Below are positions 37,917-48,505 of a DNA stretch of 64,000 nucleotides, piece by piece (position 1 is the first letter of the stretch; each line of letters begins with the position of its first letter). A program made the translations under genes and the position numbers. A model generated the notes under the pieces. The model searched no databases and had not been told where the DNA came from. It was given only the letters and a program-made list of their open reading frames with translations. This stretch comes from Chionis minor (lineage: Eukaryota > Chordata > Aves > Charadriiformes > Chionididae): contig VZSF01003291.1 in assembly GCA_013398295.1 (NCBI GenBank), positions 212,679 to 276,678 on the forward strand, given 5' to 3'.

Positions 37917-39282
37917 TTGTAGGAATTCAGCATTTTAGTTTCTTACTTTTCCTTCCTTCCTGTGCCAATTTTTCCATCCCTATAATTGTCCTTCCTGTTT
38001 ATGCAATTCCATATGCACAGTGGCTACTAAAAGTCAGCTGTTAAAACTGTTTACTGTAAATATTTACACTGTGGCTATTAGTGAAATCTGTATCTCTGAA
38101 TGGATGATGGATGGCAGCGGGTCTAATCCGAGAGACCCCGTGGGATAAACAGGGTAAAAATCACGTGCGGAGGCTGGGAACACTGCTTCCCACTCCTCTC
38201 AAGGCAAAAGATAAAGTCCTATGCTTGGGACATTTGCTCTGAAAAATGCAAGGAAACACAAGGTTATTTGCTGATGTCTGTGGCACGGAGGTGGCAGAAC
38301 ATGTACCAAATATTACTGTAAGTGTCTAAAAATGCAGCAACAGGAATAAGAGGGTTAATGGGTTACTGCAGCATATAATCTAATAAAGGTTGAATTATAC
38401 ACGGACCAGGCTAGCAGTGCATATTGTCCATCTCTGTGAGCATGGAAGGCAGGAGAAGCAGAGATGTTAAAATACCCAAAAAAGGCAGTATTCATGGTTT
38501 AATGGTGGTTTAGAAATCAGGTCAACCCCTGCCTGATGCTGAGAAATCCTGACGCGTGCCGTGCTCCTCCACACCCCGGTGCTCAGGGCGCTCTGGCACA
38601 GAGGTTTCAGCGGCGCTTGCCGGGGAAGACTCTTCTCGTGTGTCCATCCCATGGATCACGAGCTGGGACTGCCCCCTAGCCCCAGCCGGCCCCTACCCAG
38701 GGGCAGAGCTCCAGAGGAGCCACATCCAAGGACCACAGAGCACGACTGCAGGACACAGAGACGTCCTCACACCACGGCACCCAGGGCCAGCACCGTTACA
38801 GCTCCCCGCCCCCACGCCATTGACATTTCTCTACATTACTACTAGGTTTCACTTCCAATTCTTCACCTGTGCTCTTTTCTACGTGCTCTGGTTCTGCTAT
38901 TAGGGACATGACCTATTTTGGATGCCATTTTCTCCAAGTTATCCAGTGGGCAGCCAGCAGCTCCTGGATGAGCAGTCCATCGCCTTCCAGAAAGGATGGA
39001 TCTCAAATGCCCCTGTTCTGCACATTTTTTGTCCTGGATGTTCTTTCAGAAGCAACTGGTGTGGCAAGTCACATATTCTCATGACAAAGAGACCCTAAAA
39101 AATAACAAAATGAAATCCCCTCCAAACACTGAATTACTTGGGAACGGCAGAAATGAGCAGGTATTCAATGTTAAACAAATATTTGCTGGAATAATGGTTT
39201 GGGCTTTGTTCAGCGTTAGTAGAAGTTTTTCCACCCAGTGCAGTCGAATTAACCTTCAAAGATGAGTCACGTAATGCAAACA

Positions 39283-39345
39283 TAGAATCATAGAGTAGTT
39301 TAGGTTGGAAGGGACCTTAAAGACCACCTAGTTGCATGCATACAC
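39283..39345 (-). mobile_element. CR1 LINE, short 3'-end fragment
   Basis: ATAGAATCATAGAGTAGTTT followed by AGGTTGGAAGGGACCTTAAA and GACCACCTAG is the reverse complement of the terminal CR1 segment, whose sense strand reads '...ggtcccttccaacct...attctatg'. Similarity ends within about 60 bases, so this is one of the shortest recognisable CR1 stubs here. The 3' terminal repeat is kept, as expected for a target-primed insertion truncated soon after reverse transcription began. Confidence 0.9.
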
Positions 39346-39500
39346 CTCTTTCAGCCAAGTCTGATACCCTAATTGCACAAATGAGAGAATCACGAAGATG
39401 ACATTCCCTGGAAACCTCCAAATAGACGCATCAATATATCTTAGGGTAGAGACCGGCCTCACTCCACAGTCCTAATCAGAGTTATGGGTCTTATTTACAA

Positions 39501-39590
39501 ATCAGGATAGCACATAATCTTGAAGCACGTGCTTAAATTCCTTGTTTAAACCGCAGCATGTGTTTAGATGCTGTTTTGCAGGGATGGACT
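39501..39590. repeat. Possible fragment of an ancient amniote interspersed repeat
   Basis: AGCACGTGCTTAAATTCCTT, CATGTGTTTAGATGCTGTTT and TGCAGGGATGGA follow the pattern 'agcacgtgcttaa...taagtgctttgcaggat' of an old sauropsid repeat. This is the clearest of the three fragments in the window. The name of the family is not certain to me. Confidence 0.4.
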
Positions 39591-40320
39591 ATCCTGATGA
39601 TCCAGCTGATATACGTCATGGAGCATGTCCTATGGGGAAATAACTTGGCCATTTACTCTGGGCTTAAGATGGGACTGGTGCACACATGAAAAACACTGTA
39701 TGACTTACCCCTGCACAACGTGATGGTTTGGGAAATGTTTCGCGTGTTATGAAATCCATTTGAGATTCTGAACTCTGCCTTCTCAGTTGTCATCTTAATT
39801 CCTAGACAAATGGAAAATCCATAGGGATACAACCAGGCTAATAACACTGATGAGTATCTGTTTGTGGGGATTCATCCTCGATAACAGCGTTTTCCCTGAC
39901 CAGTTGGCCTGGAGGCAGAGCAAAAGCGGGCTGGAGGATAGAGACAGATAGAGATGGGGCTCATCTGAGAGCTGGGAAGCAAAGGACTCTGGAGCATAGG
40001 GAAGGACAGGACCTTACTTGAACAGTGTAGGGAGGAGGAGATGGAGAGAGAGAAACGCTGTGGTCCACAGAAGACGTCACTTGAGAACCAAAAGAAAATG
40101 CATGTAGACAACACAGTCCCAAATCCCGCTGGGGAATTAGGATTATGGAAGGGTCTGAGGCAAGGAAGAGCTAATAGCTATTTTAGGCAATTATTTTGTG
40201 GGCGTTTGTGGCTGTAGGAGGAGGCAACTCCCAGGCTGTCCCCAGTGGTGGCAGAAGGGCGACCCAGAGCCACTCAGCAGGACATTGCTGCATGGTCGGG
40301 GACCAGTTCACAAAGCCCTA

Positions 40321-40333
40321 CCCCCCCCCCCCC
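40321..40333. repeat. C13 homopolymer
   Basis: Thirteen consecutive cytosines follow CCCTA. Long C/G runs are rarer than A/T runs in vertebrate DNA, and this is also a likely site of sequencing or assembly error, so the exact length should be treated with caution. Confidence 0.95.
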
Positions 40334-41081
40334 AACCAGCAGAGTCACATTTTGGTGTCGTTCAAACCCTGCTGAGCTGTACCAGATGCAAAGCAGTGTT
40401 CATCCTCCACATACGCACCAGCACACCTGCAAATGGAACTACAAAAAGCTCAGTTTTGGTGAAAATGATGTTCTCTGCCGGCTGCAAATCCATAAACCTC
40501 AATTTTCCTCCTTGCTGTGCAGGTGCCCCTCTGATCAAAGGCAAAACAAGTCCTTGCTTGAATACAGCCTTTCATTTTGCAGAAGAGCCTTCCTTCCCAC
40601 ACCAAAAGTTAATCTCAGTGCAGGTAGTTTTCCATTTGTAGCTCAGCCTTCTTTGTGGGAAATTTTATTTTTGGACAACGGTATAAATACTCAGCCCAAT
40701 TAGCCACTGCTGCAAACGGTCTCTTAACGGCAGCCAGGGTGGGATTAGTCATTCCGGGCTAGAAAGAGGTTTGCTCCATGCAGCACCTGCCAAGCTCCAC
40801 ACAGCCCTTTGCTGCATTTAATGGGAGATGGGTGGGATCTAACGGTATCATCTTTGATTTCTCTCTGTAAGGTATTTTATTTCTGCTGGCACTCCCAGAG
40901 CTCGGGCTTGGACGTGTTTATGACACGGCTTGATGTTAATGTGAGTTTTCCATGCCCCACCATTGCAGTCTTACTCCTCATTCCCCCACATGTTACTCCC
41001 CTCTGATCTACTACTTGTATTTATCTTTTCCCCACCTTTTGGGTTTATGGCAAGAAGTCATCACAGGGAGCAACAGACGGA

Positions 41082-41200
41082 ATCACAGAATGGTTTAGGT
41101 TGGAAGGGACCTTGCAGATCATCGAGTTCCAACCCCCCTGCCATGGGCAGGGACACCTCCCACTAGACCAGGTTGCCCAAGGCCACATCCAAAGGAAGGA
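41082..41200 (-). mobile_element. CR1 LINE, 3'-end fragment
   Basis: GAATCACAGAATGGTTTAGG, TTGGAAGGGACCTTGCAGAT, CCCCCTGCCATGGGCAGGGA and ACCAGGTTGCCCAAGGCC follow the usual order of the reverse complement of the CR1 3' untranslated region. Similarity to the family ends near the ACATCC at about 41190-41200, where the copy is truncated. The words match the common avian subfamily with the 'ccatgggcagggacacctcccactag' signature. Confidence 0.96.
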
Positions 41201-41597
41201 TCAGAGCAGAAAGCCATTTATTTTCTGTGTGGCAGAGAGCACAAAAACAGGCTCAAAACACACCACAGGCACATTAAGCTGTTATCATCTACATCTTACT
41301 GGTCCTTGCCTAGCTGCTGGTGGAGCAGGTATGCCACAGCAGGCACTGTTCCCTCTTCCCTGGAACAATTAATTGCATTGAAATGAATTAACTTCAACTC
41401 AGCTGACCCGAAGCTTGCGTTGGAAAGCGTTTTCAGGTCTGGCAGGCTAACGGGACCCCGGGTTACACCTGAGGTTCGGACACTGGTTTGAAGGCAGGAG
41501 AGCTGCAATAAGCTCGTGGGGTTTGACTAAAGCCACCACCGCAGAGGCTGGGGGGGAAACCGAGGGCAGCTTCCTGCAGCCTCCACTAATTCCTGTG

Positions 41598-41878
41598 CCT
41601 CAGTTTCCCCTTCCTTCAGACGGAGGCAGCCGTGGCTTACAATGAGTGCCACTGAAGAGATAACCACGCTCCGCTCCCCATTATTGACTTTAGAGTGGCA
41701 TTTCCTCTATCAAGAGTGAGCCCCACAACAAGGTATTTATGCCTGGCTGCAATACAAGCTTGCTTTTTACCAGTGCCTGCTGCACATACCGCACAGAGGT
41801 GTTGGGAGGATTAATTACTTAGCGTGCGCAGAGGACTTTGAAGATAAAATGTGCCAAGTAATTATTATGTGTTTTACT
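41598..41878 (+). repeat. Ancient L3/CR1-like LINE 3' end, interrupted
   Basis: TGTGCCTCAGTTTCCCCTTC at the left and CACAGAGGTGTTGGGAGGAT, TAATTACTTAGCGTG, GACTTTGAAGATAAAATGTG and CAAGTAATTATTAT at the right match the order of the old L3/CR1-like (also L2/MIR-related) LINE tail shared by amniotes. In the usual form these two parts lie about 40-50 bases apart; here about 190 bases separate them, so the element seems to hold an insertion or an expanded spacer. It has no coding content and predates the CR1 copies around it. Confidence 0.6.
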
Positions 41879-44578
41879 GATTTGGGCATGCATGGACATT
41901 TTTTTTCTTAATGGTTTGTTGATTTTGTTGACTGGCAGTCTGGGACAAAGCTGCATTTCTTGTGAGGTTTCTTTTTTTAATATTATTTTTAATAGGCTTT
42001 TTAATAGCAGTATTTACTTTAGTCACCTATTAAATAGCTAATTACTTATGATCCTGTTTAGATTTGTGTTTAGCACAGACAACAATTACATCTTTTCTCT
42101 CACAGCCCACAGACTGCATGACATGCTGGACTTGATCTATTTTTTTTCCCTGTAACCAGGACTCTCTGACTGTAATAACTTATTTTCCTGTTCATGCTCC
42201 ATAAGGTGGAATGGATCTCTGTAAAGGCTTCTCTGGTTTGTCCATGACAAAGGGAACATGACAAAAACTGTATTTGATGTACAAACGCGGCAGATTCCTC
42301 CTTTGTGTCATCAAAAGCTGTAAATGAGACATTGGTGTAAATGGGAGGGAGACCATGACAACAGGGCAGGGAAAGAAAACATATGCAAAATTTGGTGTTC
42401 TGCCGATTATGAAGAGGTGCCAGCAATATCATCTCGGGAGGTAATTAGGCTTTAATTTTAGAAGAACCAGCAAGGAGTGGAGTGGGGCAAATGGTGGCAC
42501 CCACTCTCATCTGAGCTTTAAGAAAAGCACGGATAGAAACGTCAGCAGGGAGGCACATTGAGGGAAACCCAGCTGGCTTCGTGAGAGCCAGCCCAGAAAA
42601 GAGGAGCCCAGCCAGCCTCCCATGCACCTTCTCCTCGGTTTGATGTCTTCCGCGGTATTTAAACTGCTGTTTCCACTTCCACAAAACACCCAATTAATGA
42701 GAAAGACCTCATTAGCTGGAATTTGGCAGATCACTTCTATTTTACTTCCTCACTGCTTAACGCCAGTGTTAAGCTCCTCTGCAGCACACGGGCATTTGTG
42801 GAAGGGTCAAACCTACCTAAAAAATGACTACCACCCCCAACTTTACAAGAAGGGTCTCCTTTCCTGTATGCCCTTAGCCTCCTTTTATTGCAGCTCAAGA
42901 ACCTGCTGCACGGGGATTTCTAAGCTGAGAAGCTTAAACCAGATTACTTTTTTGCCTATCCTTACTCCCAGCCTTTGAAAGGACACCAAGTCCTGCAGGC
43001 TGAACCGAAGACCGACCCCAAGAACAGAAAGTGAAAATTAGATCTCTTCTTGCTAAGGCAACCTTTGATTTACACTTATCTCCTTGTTTCTTCTCCGTAT
43101 GTTTTGTTTCCCCAGGGACAGGCCACTGAGGAAGCAGTTTCAGTTAGAGGTGGAAAGGAGGAGGACAAGGTGAGGAGGTGAAAAGAAACTCCTACTATCT
43201 GCTAAATTATCTACATCTATCTGTAGTTGAGCCAGACACCTCAGCTTTCACCTTCTGGTGCAGAAGACAGAAAAATCCCCACAGCGCTTTGCTCCAGGAG
43301 CTCCAAAACACGAGCAACAAACCCAACCAAACCCTCTCAGCCAGCTCAGCTTAATGAGAAAAAATCAGTTTAAATTAATGCCTTCCACCATCCCCATGGT
43401 CCAGGCAGCCGGCTCCTGCCCTGCACGCGATGGTGCCTCTGCTCAGCTCTTCCCCTCTGTCTGCCCCCCAGGCGATGCTTTTCCCAGTGCATCTCCTCTG
43501 AGATACAAGCCAAAATAAAGTCAGCAGATGGAAACACAGGATTCGCCTTGCTGCGATGGCATCCAGAGGCTGGACGGCTCCAAGAGGAGATCCTGCCCCC
43601 CGCAGAAGGATTGCTGATGCCTTATAGCGACTCCGCCAGGATCTGGGAGGCTCATTCAGCCCTGCCTCTGTATTTACTTTTCACAGGTTTTATGGCAGCG
43701 GCTGTGCATTACAAGTCTTTTTTTGGTGGGTTTTTTTTGTTTTTTTTTCTCCCCAGGAATTCACAGCAGGTGCAGCGCCATGGAGGATGCTCACAGGAAG
43801 AAGTCTGGTTCCAGGGGAAAACCCCTCCACCTCTGCCTGTCCTGCCGTCTCCAACTGAGGTCAAGGCAATCCTGCTAATTATTGCATTAAAATCTTTACA
43901 AGCACCAAAGCCCCTCCAGGAGTCCTGCAGTCAGGCTGAGCGGTGCCCTGCATCCCAAATCTCTCGGGGCAGGCCAGCTTCAGGAATATCATGTTTTTCC
44001 AGGCATAGTACTGAAAGTAACAGGAAAACAACTGTCTCATTGTTTACAGCATCCCTAAATATTGCCAGTAAAGATCTGGTCAACTTTCCACAAAGTCTGC
44101 GGCTTTTGAGATTTTTCCATCAGGGTGATTTATTTCATCAAAACAGCTCTCAGGCCACCAGCTGTTAAAGCACTTGTGGAAAGGGCCAACTCAATTCTCA
44201 TTATTCACTGCAGGTTTCCCTTAATAGAATCAAACTGGTTAATAAGTGCTAATACCGGTAATACAGCCCTCTGTACTTTGACCTAAATTCTCCTCTGGCT
44301 CCCGAGGGGGTGGACACAGGAGGAGCTCTGCAGTATTTCCTCTGGTGCAGGGACAGCAAGGATTAACCCATACGGGCAATCCTCATCCGCTGGGTTTTGG
44401 GAGTATTTGGAGGTCTAGGCTCTGTTGTATCGGGTACTGAGCAAAATCCTGTCCAAAAAACAGATCCCAAATGGCTCGTGGTCCCTTAACGTCCAAACTG
44501 TGCTCAGTTTCAGCCCCTGTTCTCTGGAATGACCTTTCCCTGCGGCATGCCGCCAGTTCAGAAAGTCAAAGCTGGTGG

Positions 44579-44613
44579 TTTTTTTGGTTTGTTTTGTTTG
44601 TTTGGTTTTTTTT
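44579..44613. repeat. T/G-rich simple repeat (TTTG-like)
   Basis: Interrupted TTTG/TTTTG units with flanking T-runs make up this low-complexity stretch. It is probably slippage-derived and carries no information about genes. Confidence 0.85.
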
Positions 44614-46927
44614 AAAGTAAAAAGATAAGAAGCGGCACAAACAGTTTTCTATGCCTGGTAATTGTACAGCCAGCTTGGATACACAATAAGAAGAAAGCAA
44701 ATATTACTGTGAAATTAAGGTGGGGAAGGGTGCCTTTTTTTTTTTTTTTTCCTTCCCCCCAGGAACATATCCAGAAAATCTGATTGGTGTAAACACTGCA
44801 AATGCCATTGTATTTTTGTCGGGTTCATTTGGCAAGGTCAGGTTCAAATGAAATGGTTCATTTAGTTATTTTCATTGCTACACAATCCAAATGGCGGTTG
44901 TAGGTATACAAACCACGCGGGCTTCTCTAGGACGCGCACAGAACTGTGACAAAAGCAGCTCGCACAAGAAGGCGTAGGGCAGAGTGAGGTTGTTCAGGAG
45001 GGGGATTTAGGGTCAAACAAGGCAATTTTACTCCCACCGGTCCCAATCTCAACAAAAGCACCTGTTGCCCAAGGAACCGGCCCTGAAGTACTTCTCAAGT
45101 AGAAATGGGCATCATTAGGCTTCAGGGTTAACGCTGCAGGGTGCCAAGCAGGGGGAGTGAGTACAATTATGAGCTGGTGCAGGGGTGCACGGCATTACCA
45201 CGCTTCCTCCTCCCAGCTCAGAGAGAGGAGGAGTCGCAGCGCGCCCGGTGCTGACCTCCCACACGGCTCAGCCTGCGCTCTCCAGAAGAGTTTTGGCAGG
45301 AGAGGGGAGGAAGGAAGGAATGTAGACTCCTCCAGTCACCAAGTTAATGGGTTTCAATGTGTAATTAGTGTCATTCTCAAAAACCCATGTCTTGTCACCA
45401 CTTTAAATGTGTTTAGCTTCTGTTTCCTCATTATTTTGGGATCTTATTTTTCCGCTAGATTAAGGAGATACTTTTTTTTTTTTTTCCCCCCTGAAAAACA
45501 CCCTCTCCCACGTGAGTGCTCATAGATGATTAAGAGATGACTGAAAACCTCCTGGCCTGCTCTTTGCCTGTTAGACATTTGCCTGAGGAAGGACAAATAT
45601 CCACTGTAGAGTTTGGAAGTTTGACAAAATGTGATGCATTGAGCAGAGACTAACAAATCCCCGATTTGTATCTAGTCCTGGGTACCACAGTTCTTCAGGA
45701 CTACTTATGCATAGTGACCATGAAACAAATTAAAGACTAATTTTCCTGTATTGGCAATAGTAATTTGACTGGATTTCAGACTGCCCTGAAAAGCCCAGAG
45801 TCGTACACCCCGAGGGAGCTAATTTAGGAGATTAGTTAGCAAATGCTGTCGTTGTCATTACTGGGGAAAAACAGGTACCTTGAGAAGTAAAGTCAACTTT
45901 GAGTGTTAGCTGGTGGGGACGAACTCTCTCCTCTCTCCACTTTCTCTGCCCCTGTCAGAGAAAACCCATTTCAGCGGATGCAATGAGAACACGTGGCTCG
46001 ACATCTCTGCCGCTAACCGAAACACAGGGTTTTTTTTAACATCACTGCACTGGTGTGACAGGGTACACGGCCCCCTGCAGCCAAGGCAGTTTCTGAGGTC
46101 CCCACGCCTGTTCCCACCTCCAGCCCAGGCAGAACGTGCAGCAGCGATGGGCTTCAGACACACAGAGGATGCCCCAGCTGCGCAAGCTAAAGAAACGCAT
46201 TCGGCTCTGCAAATGCAGAGTTCTACAGTTCTACCTAACACATTTCTGCTCCCTTGCCCTATTTTATTTTTATTTGCAAGCCAGCACAACTGCAAAGTTC
46301 TGAGGAGGGATGCACTTTCTTTCTCCTGCCTTGAGACAGACAGAAAGACTTAGGAAATGCCACAGAAATAAACTCTGCTAAGAAAATGCAAGAATTGAAC
46401 AGTTCAGCTTTCAAGAGCCAGATAATGGCAAACAGAAGGTTGAACTTTTCCCCTCGTGTGCATATGCATCGTGATTCATTGCATACTCCTCTTATGCTAT
46501 TCCTCAACTATTGCAGCGTGCCATAATTTGTCTCAAGAGGCAAACAGTAGTTTGCAGAGCTGCATTCTTGTCTCCGAGCGGCAGGGCAAGGCTGAGTTCA
46601 CAGCACATCACATCCCTCCGCTATGCCCCATACGCGGCAAGTAATGGCAAGCTTGCTGGTGTCAGGGAGAAGCAAGTGCGGGGCTGCTCCCTAAAGGAAA
46701 ATCCAGGAAAACCAAGCAACAACTCGGGAAAAGGGCAAGGGGCAGGCAACGCTGCGATGTAGCTCAGGCTGGGCTGAGCTCAAGTGGGGACCATCAAATG
46801 TCCAAGGTGAGGTTGGTCAGGGAAATCAGGGTCTGTTAGCGCCCCAGGCTGGTGCATGGATGTTCCCGAGATGTGGCTACTTGACTTACAAGTCAAGGTG
46901 TTGCAAGCCCTGAAGCCAGTCCTGGGG

Positions 46928-46954
46928 GGCAAGGCAAGGCAAGGCCAGGCAAGG
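46928..46954. repeat. GGCAA pentanucleotide repeat
   Basis: Three perfect GGCAA units are followed by a GGCCA variant and then more GGCAA/GGCTG units. It is a short, imperfect pentameric microsatellite in a G-rich setting. Confidence 0.9.
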
Positions 46955-48130
46955 CTGGCTGCCTTACGTCAGAAGAAGTGGCCTGCCCCGTGGTTCAGGT
47001 GAGAGCTGCACCGTGCACCATGCTGCACAGGATTTGGCCTCCTGAGATGAGAAGTAGCGGTAAGGGTTGAGTCGCTGCTGGCAGCAACCTGCGAGGAGCT
47101 CATCGTCCCCAAAGCACGGCTCAGAAAAACCCGCGCTAGAAAAGAGGAGCCTGAAGTCACAGCTCTGCATCTGCATTGCTGTTTCTCCCCGGCCAGTTTG
47201 GACCAGTGAAACCTGGCAGACTGGTATTGCAAATGCCTCTGGAAAAAAAGGTCTCTGAGCAGACTTCTGAAAGAAGTCCAAAAGCGATGTGGATACCGCT
47301 GAAGTCAGCACAACCCTGATCTCGGTCGAGTCCGCTGCCCGGGGAGCCTGCCTGTGTGCAGGACACGCGCTTCCCCGCGGCTGGACGCTGAGTAATCAGC
47401 TATTCCCATGCAGATGAGCCCTGGGAGACGAGCAGCAATCAGCACTGGGACTCGAAGTTCTGGGAAGCGCAGACCTCCTCTTTCAGAAATATCTCACCGC
47501 AGGAGTAATACCGCTCAAATCTTGCAAGTAATAAAAAGTAATGGGAAACAGATGCTGCTGTACCTTAGATTAGAATCTATGTTTAGATTTCCAAGATAAT
47601 TTTTATCTCCGATACTTTGGCTAATGCAAGGCTGATATGATAAATGGATTTTCTACGGAGTCTGAAAACTGTGCGCCTGCTTCGAAAGGCAACCTGATAC
47701 GTAGTTGTCTCCGGCAGGGAGACAGAGAAAAGAAACAGAGCTGGCCTGAGCGAGGGTCAGGATGGAGGATGTGTTACATGTGTGAGGTCAAATGACCCGT
47801 CATGGTGCTGGAGGAGGAGGAGGAGGAATCACATCTCCCCTCCCGCCTGCCCTAAGAGCAGTGGGAAGGACTATCCCGTGGGGCTCCTTGGAGTCCAGGG
47901 GAGCCTCCCCAGCCCAGGATATCATCTTGGAAAGACACTGGGAGAGCTGTCACTGCTGCAGGGAAGTGAAACCAGGGTCTTTGAATCCTAAATGGCATGA
48001 GCTCAGATACCCAGTAGACCAACTTAAAATCAGCCACTAATGGAGAGAACAGGCTACCACACTCCAGCAACCATATTTCCAGTGGCCTGCAGTGCTAGGA
48101 TAGGGTATAGACCTCCCTGCACATCCAGAA

Positions 48131-48500
48131 ACACTGTGGTTGGAAGGGACCCTTGAAGATCATCTGGTCCAACTTCCCCTGCCAGAGCAGGTCCACCTAC
48201 AGCAGGTTGCACAGGATGGCGTCCAGGCGGGTTTGGAATGTCTCCAGAGTCAGAGACTCCACCACCTCTCTGGGCAGCCTGTTCCAATGCTCTGCCACCC
48301 TCAAAGTGAAGAAGTTCCTCCTCAAGTTTAGATGGAACTTCCTATGGTCAAGTTTGTGCTCATTACCTCTTGTCCTATCACTGGGCACCACTAAAAAAAG
48401 ATTGGCCCCCTCCTTCTGGCAGCCTCCCTTTAAGTATTTATGCTCCTTAACTAACTTCAACCCTGTTTTCTGAAACCTACTTTTCCTCCCTAAGTGGTCC
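48131..48500 (-). mobile_element. CR1 LINE, 5'-truncated copy lacking its terminal repeat
   Basis: Read on the - strand this is a CR1 3' end of the same subfamily as the 25.5 kb copy. On the + strand the landmarks are GGTTGGAAGGGACCCTTGAA, GATCATCTGGTCCAACTTCC, GTTGCACAGGATGGCGTCCA, GGTTTGGAATGTCTCCAGAG and GGCAGCCTGTTCCAATGCTC. The usual ATTCTATG-type repeats that should precede GGTTGGAAGG are missing and are replaced by unrelated AGAAACACTG, so the extreme 3' end is lost or mutated beyond recognition. Similarity weakens past about 48440 and I place the other edge near 48500. Confidence 0.95.
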
Positions 48501-48505
48501 AACAC
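48197..48505 (-). pseudogene. CR1 ORF2 C-terminal fragment
   Basis: About 70 residues of this 102-codon frame match the ORF2 tail of CR1: [54 protein letters not shown], then [17 protein letters not shown] and the natural stop. The first 25 or so residues do not resemble CR1 and probably read through flanking or very diverged sequence. The catalytic domains are absent. The frame is unbroken, in contrast to the frameshifted relative at 25.5 kb. Confidence 0.9.

Larger units (their letters stand above)
32542..39282. other. Non-coding unique sequence, no gene recognised
   Basis: No exon, RNA gene or intact mobile element is recognised. Items inside this block and listed separately are an 18-bp palindrome at 35.0 kb, a possible old repeat at 35.2 kb, a G-rich purine tract at 37.4 kb and a TAAT cluster at 37.9 kb. 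A and T tracts are frequent (A12 near 33006-33017, A-rich 36137-36160 and 36240-36310). A somewhat GC- and CpG-richer patch at 38.55-38.83 kb holds overlapping frames of about 100 codons with no known match. Confidence 0.55.
41879..48130. other. Non-coding unique sequence, no gene recognised
   Basis: The block contains the longest open frame of the window (43548-44168 on +, 206 codons), but that frame begins at TTG, crosses a T/G-rich tract that gives a phenylalanine-rich stretch, and matches no known protein. T-rich tracts that lead into CCCCAG occur at 43724-43756 and 44735-44762. A TTTG-rich run lies at 44579-44613. No RNA gene or mobile element is recognised. Confidence 0.55.

Noticed and set aside
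38550..38850. Possible CpG island or promoter
   Set aside because: CpG count is modest and the patch is only about 300 bases; no TATA, initiator or exon follows.
43548..44168. 206-codon open frame, the longest in the window
   Set aside because: It begins at TTG, its translation runs through a T/G simple tract, and it matches no known protein. No splice or promoter context supports it.
45472..45490. T-run followed by C-rich sequence as a fifth splice-acceptor look-alike
   Set aside because: The tract ends in CCCCTGAAA with no AG at the expected place, so it lacks the acceptor dinucleotide.
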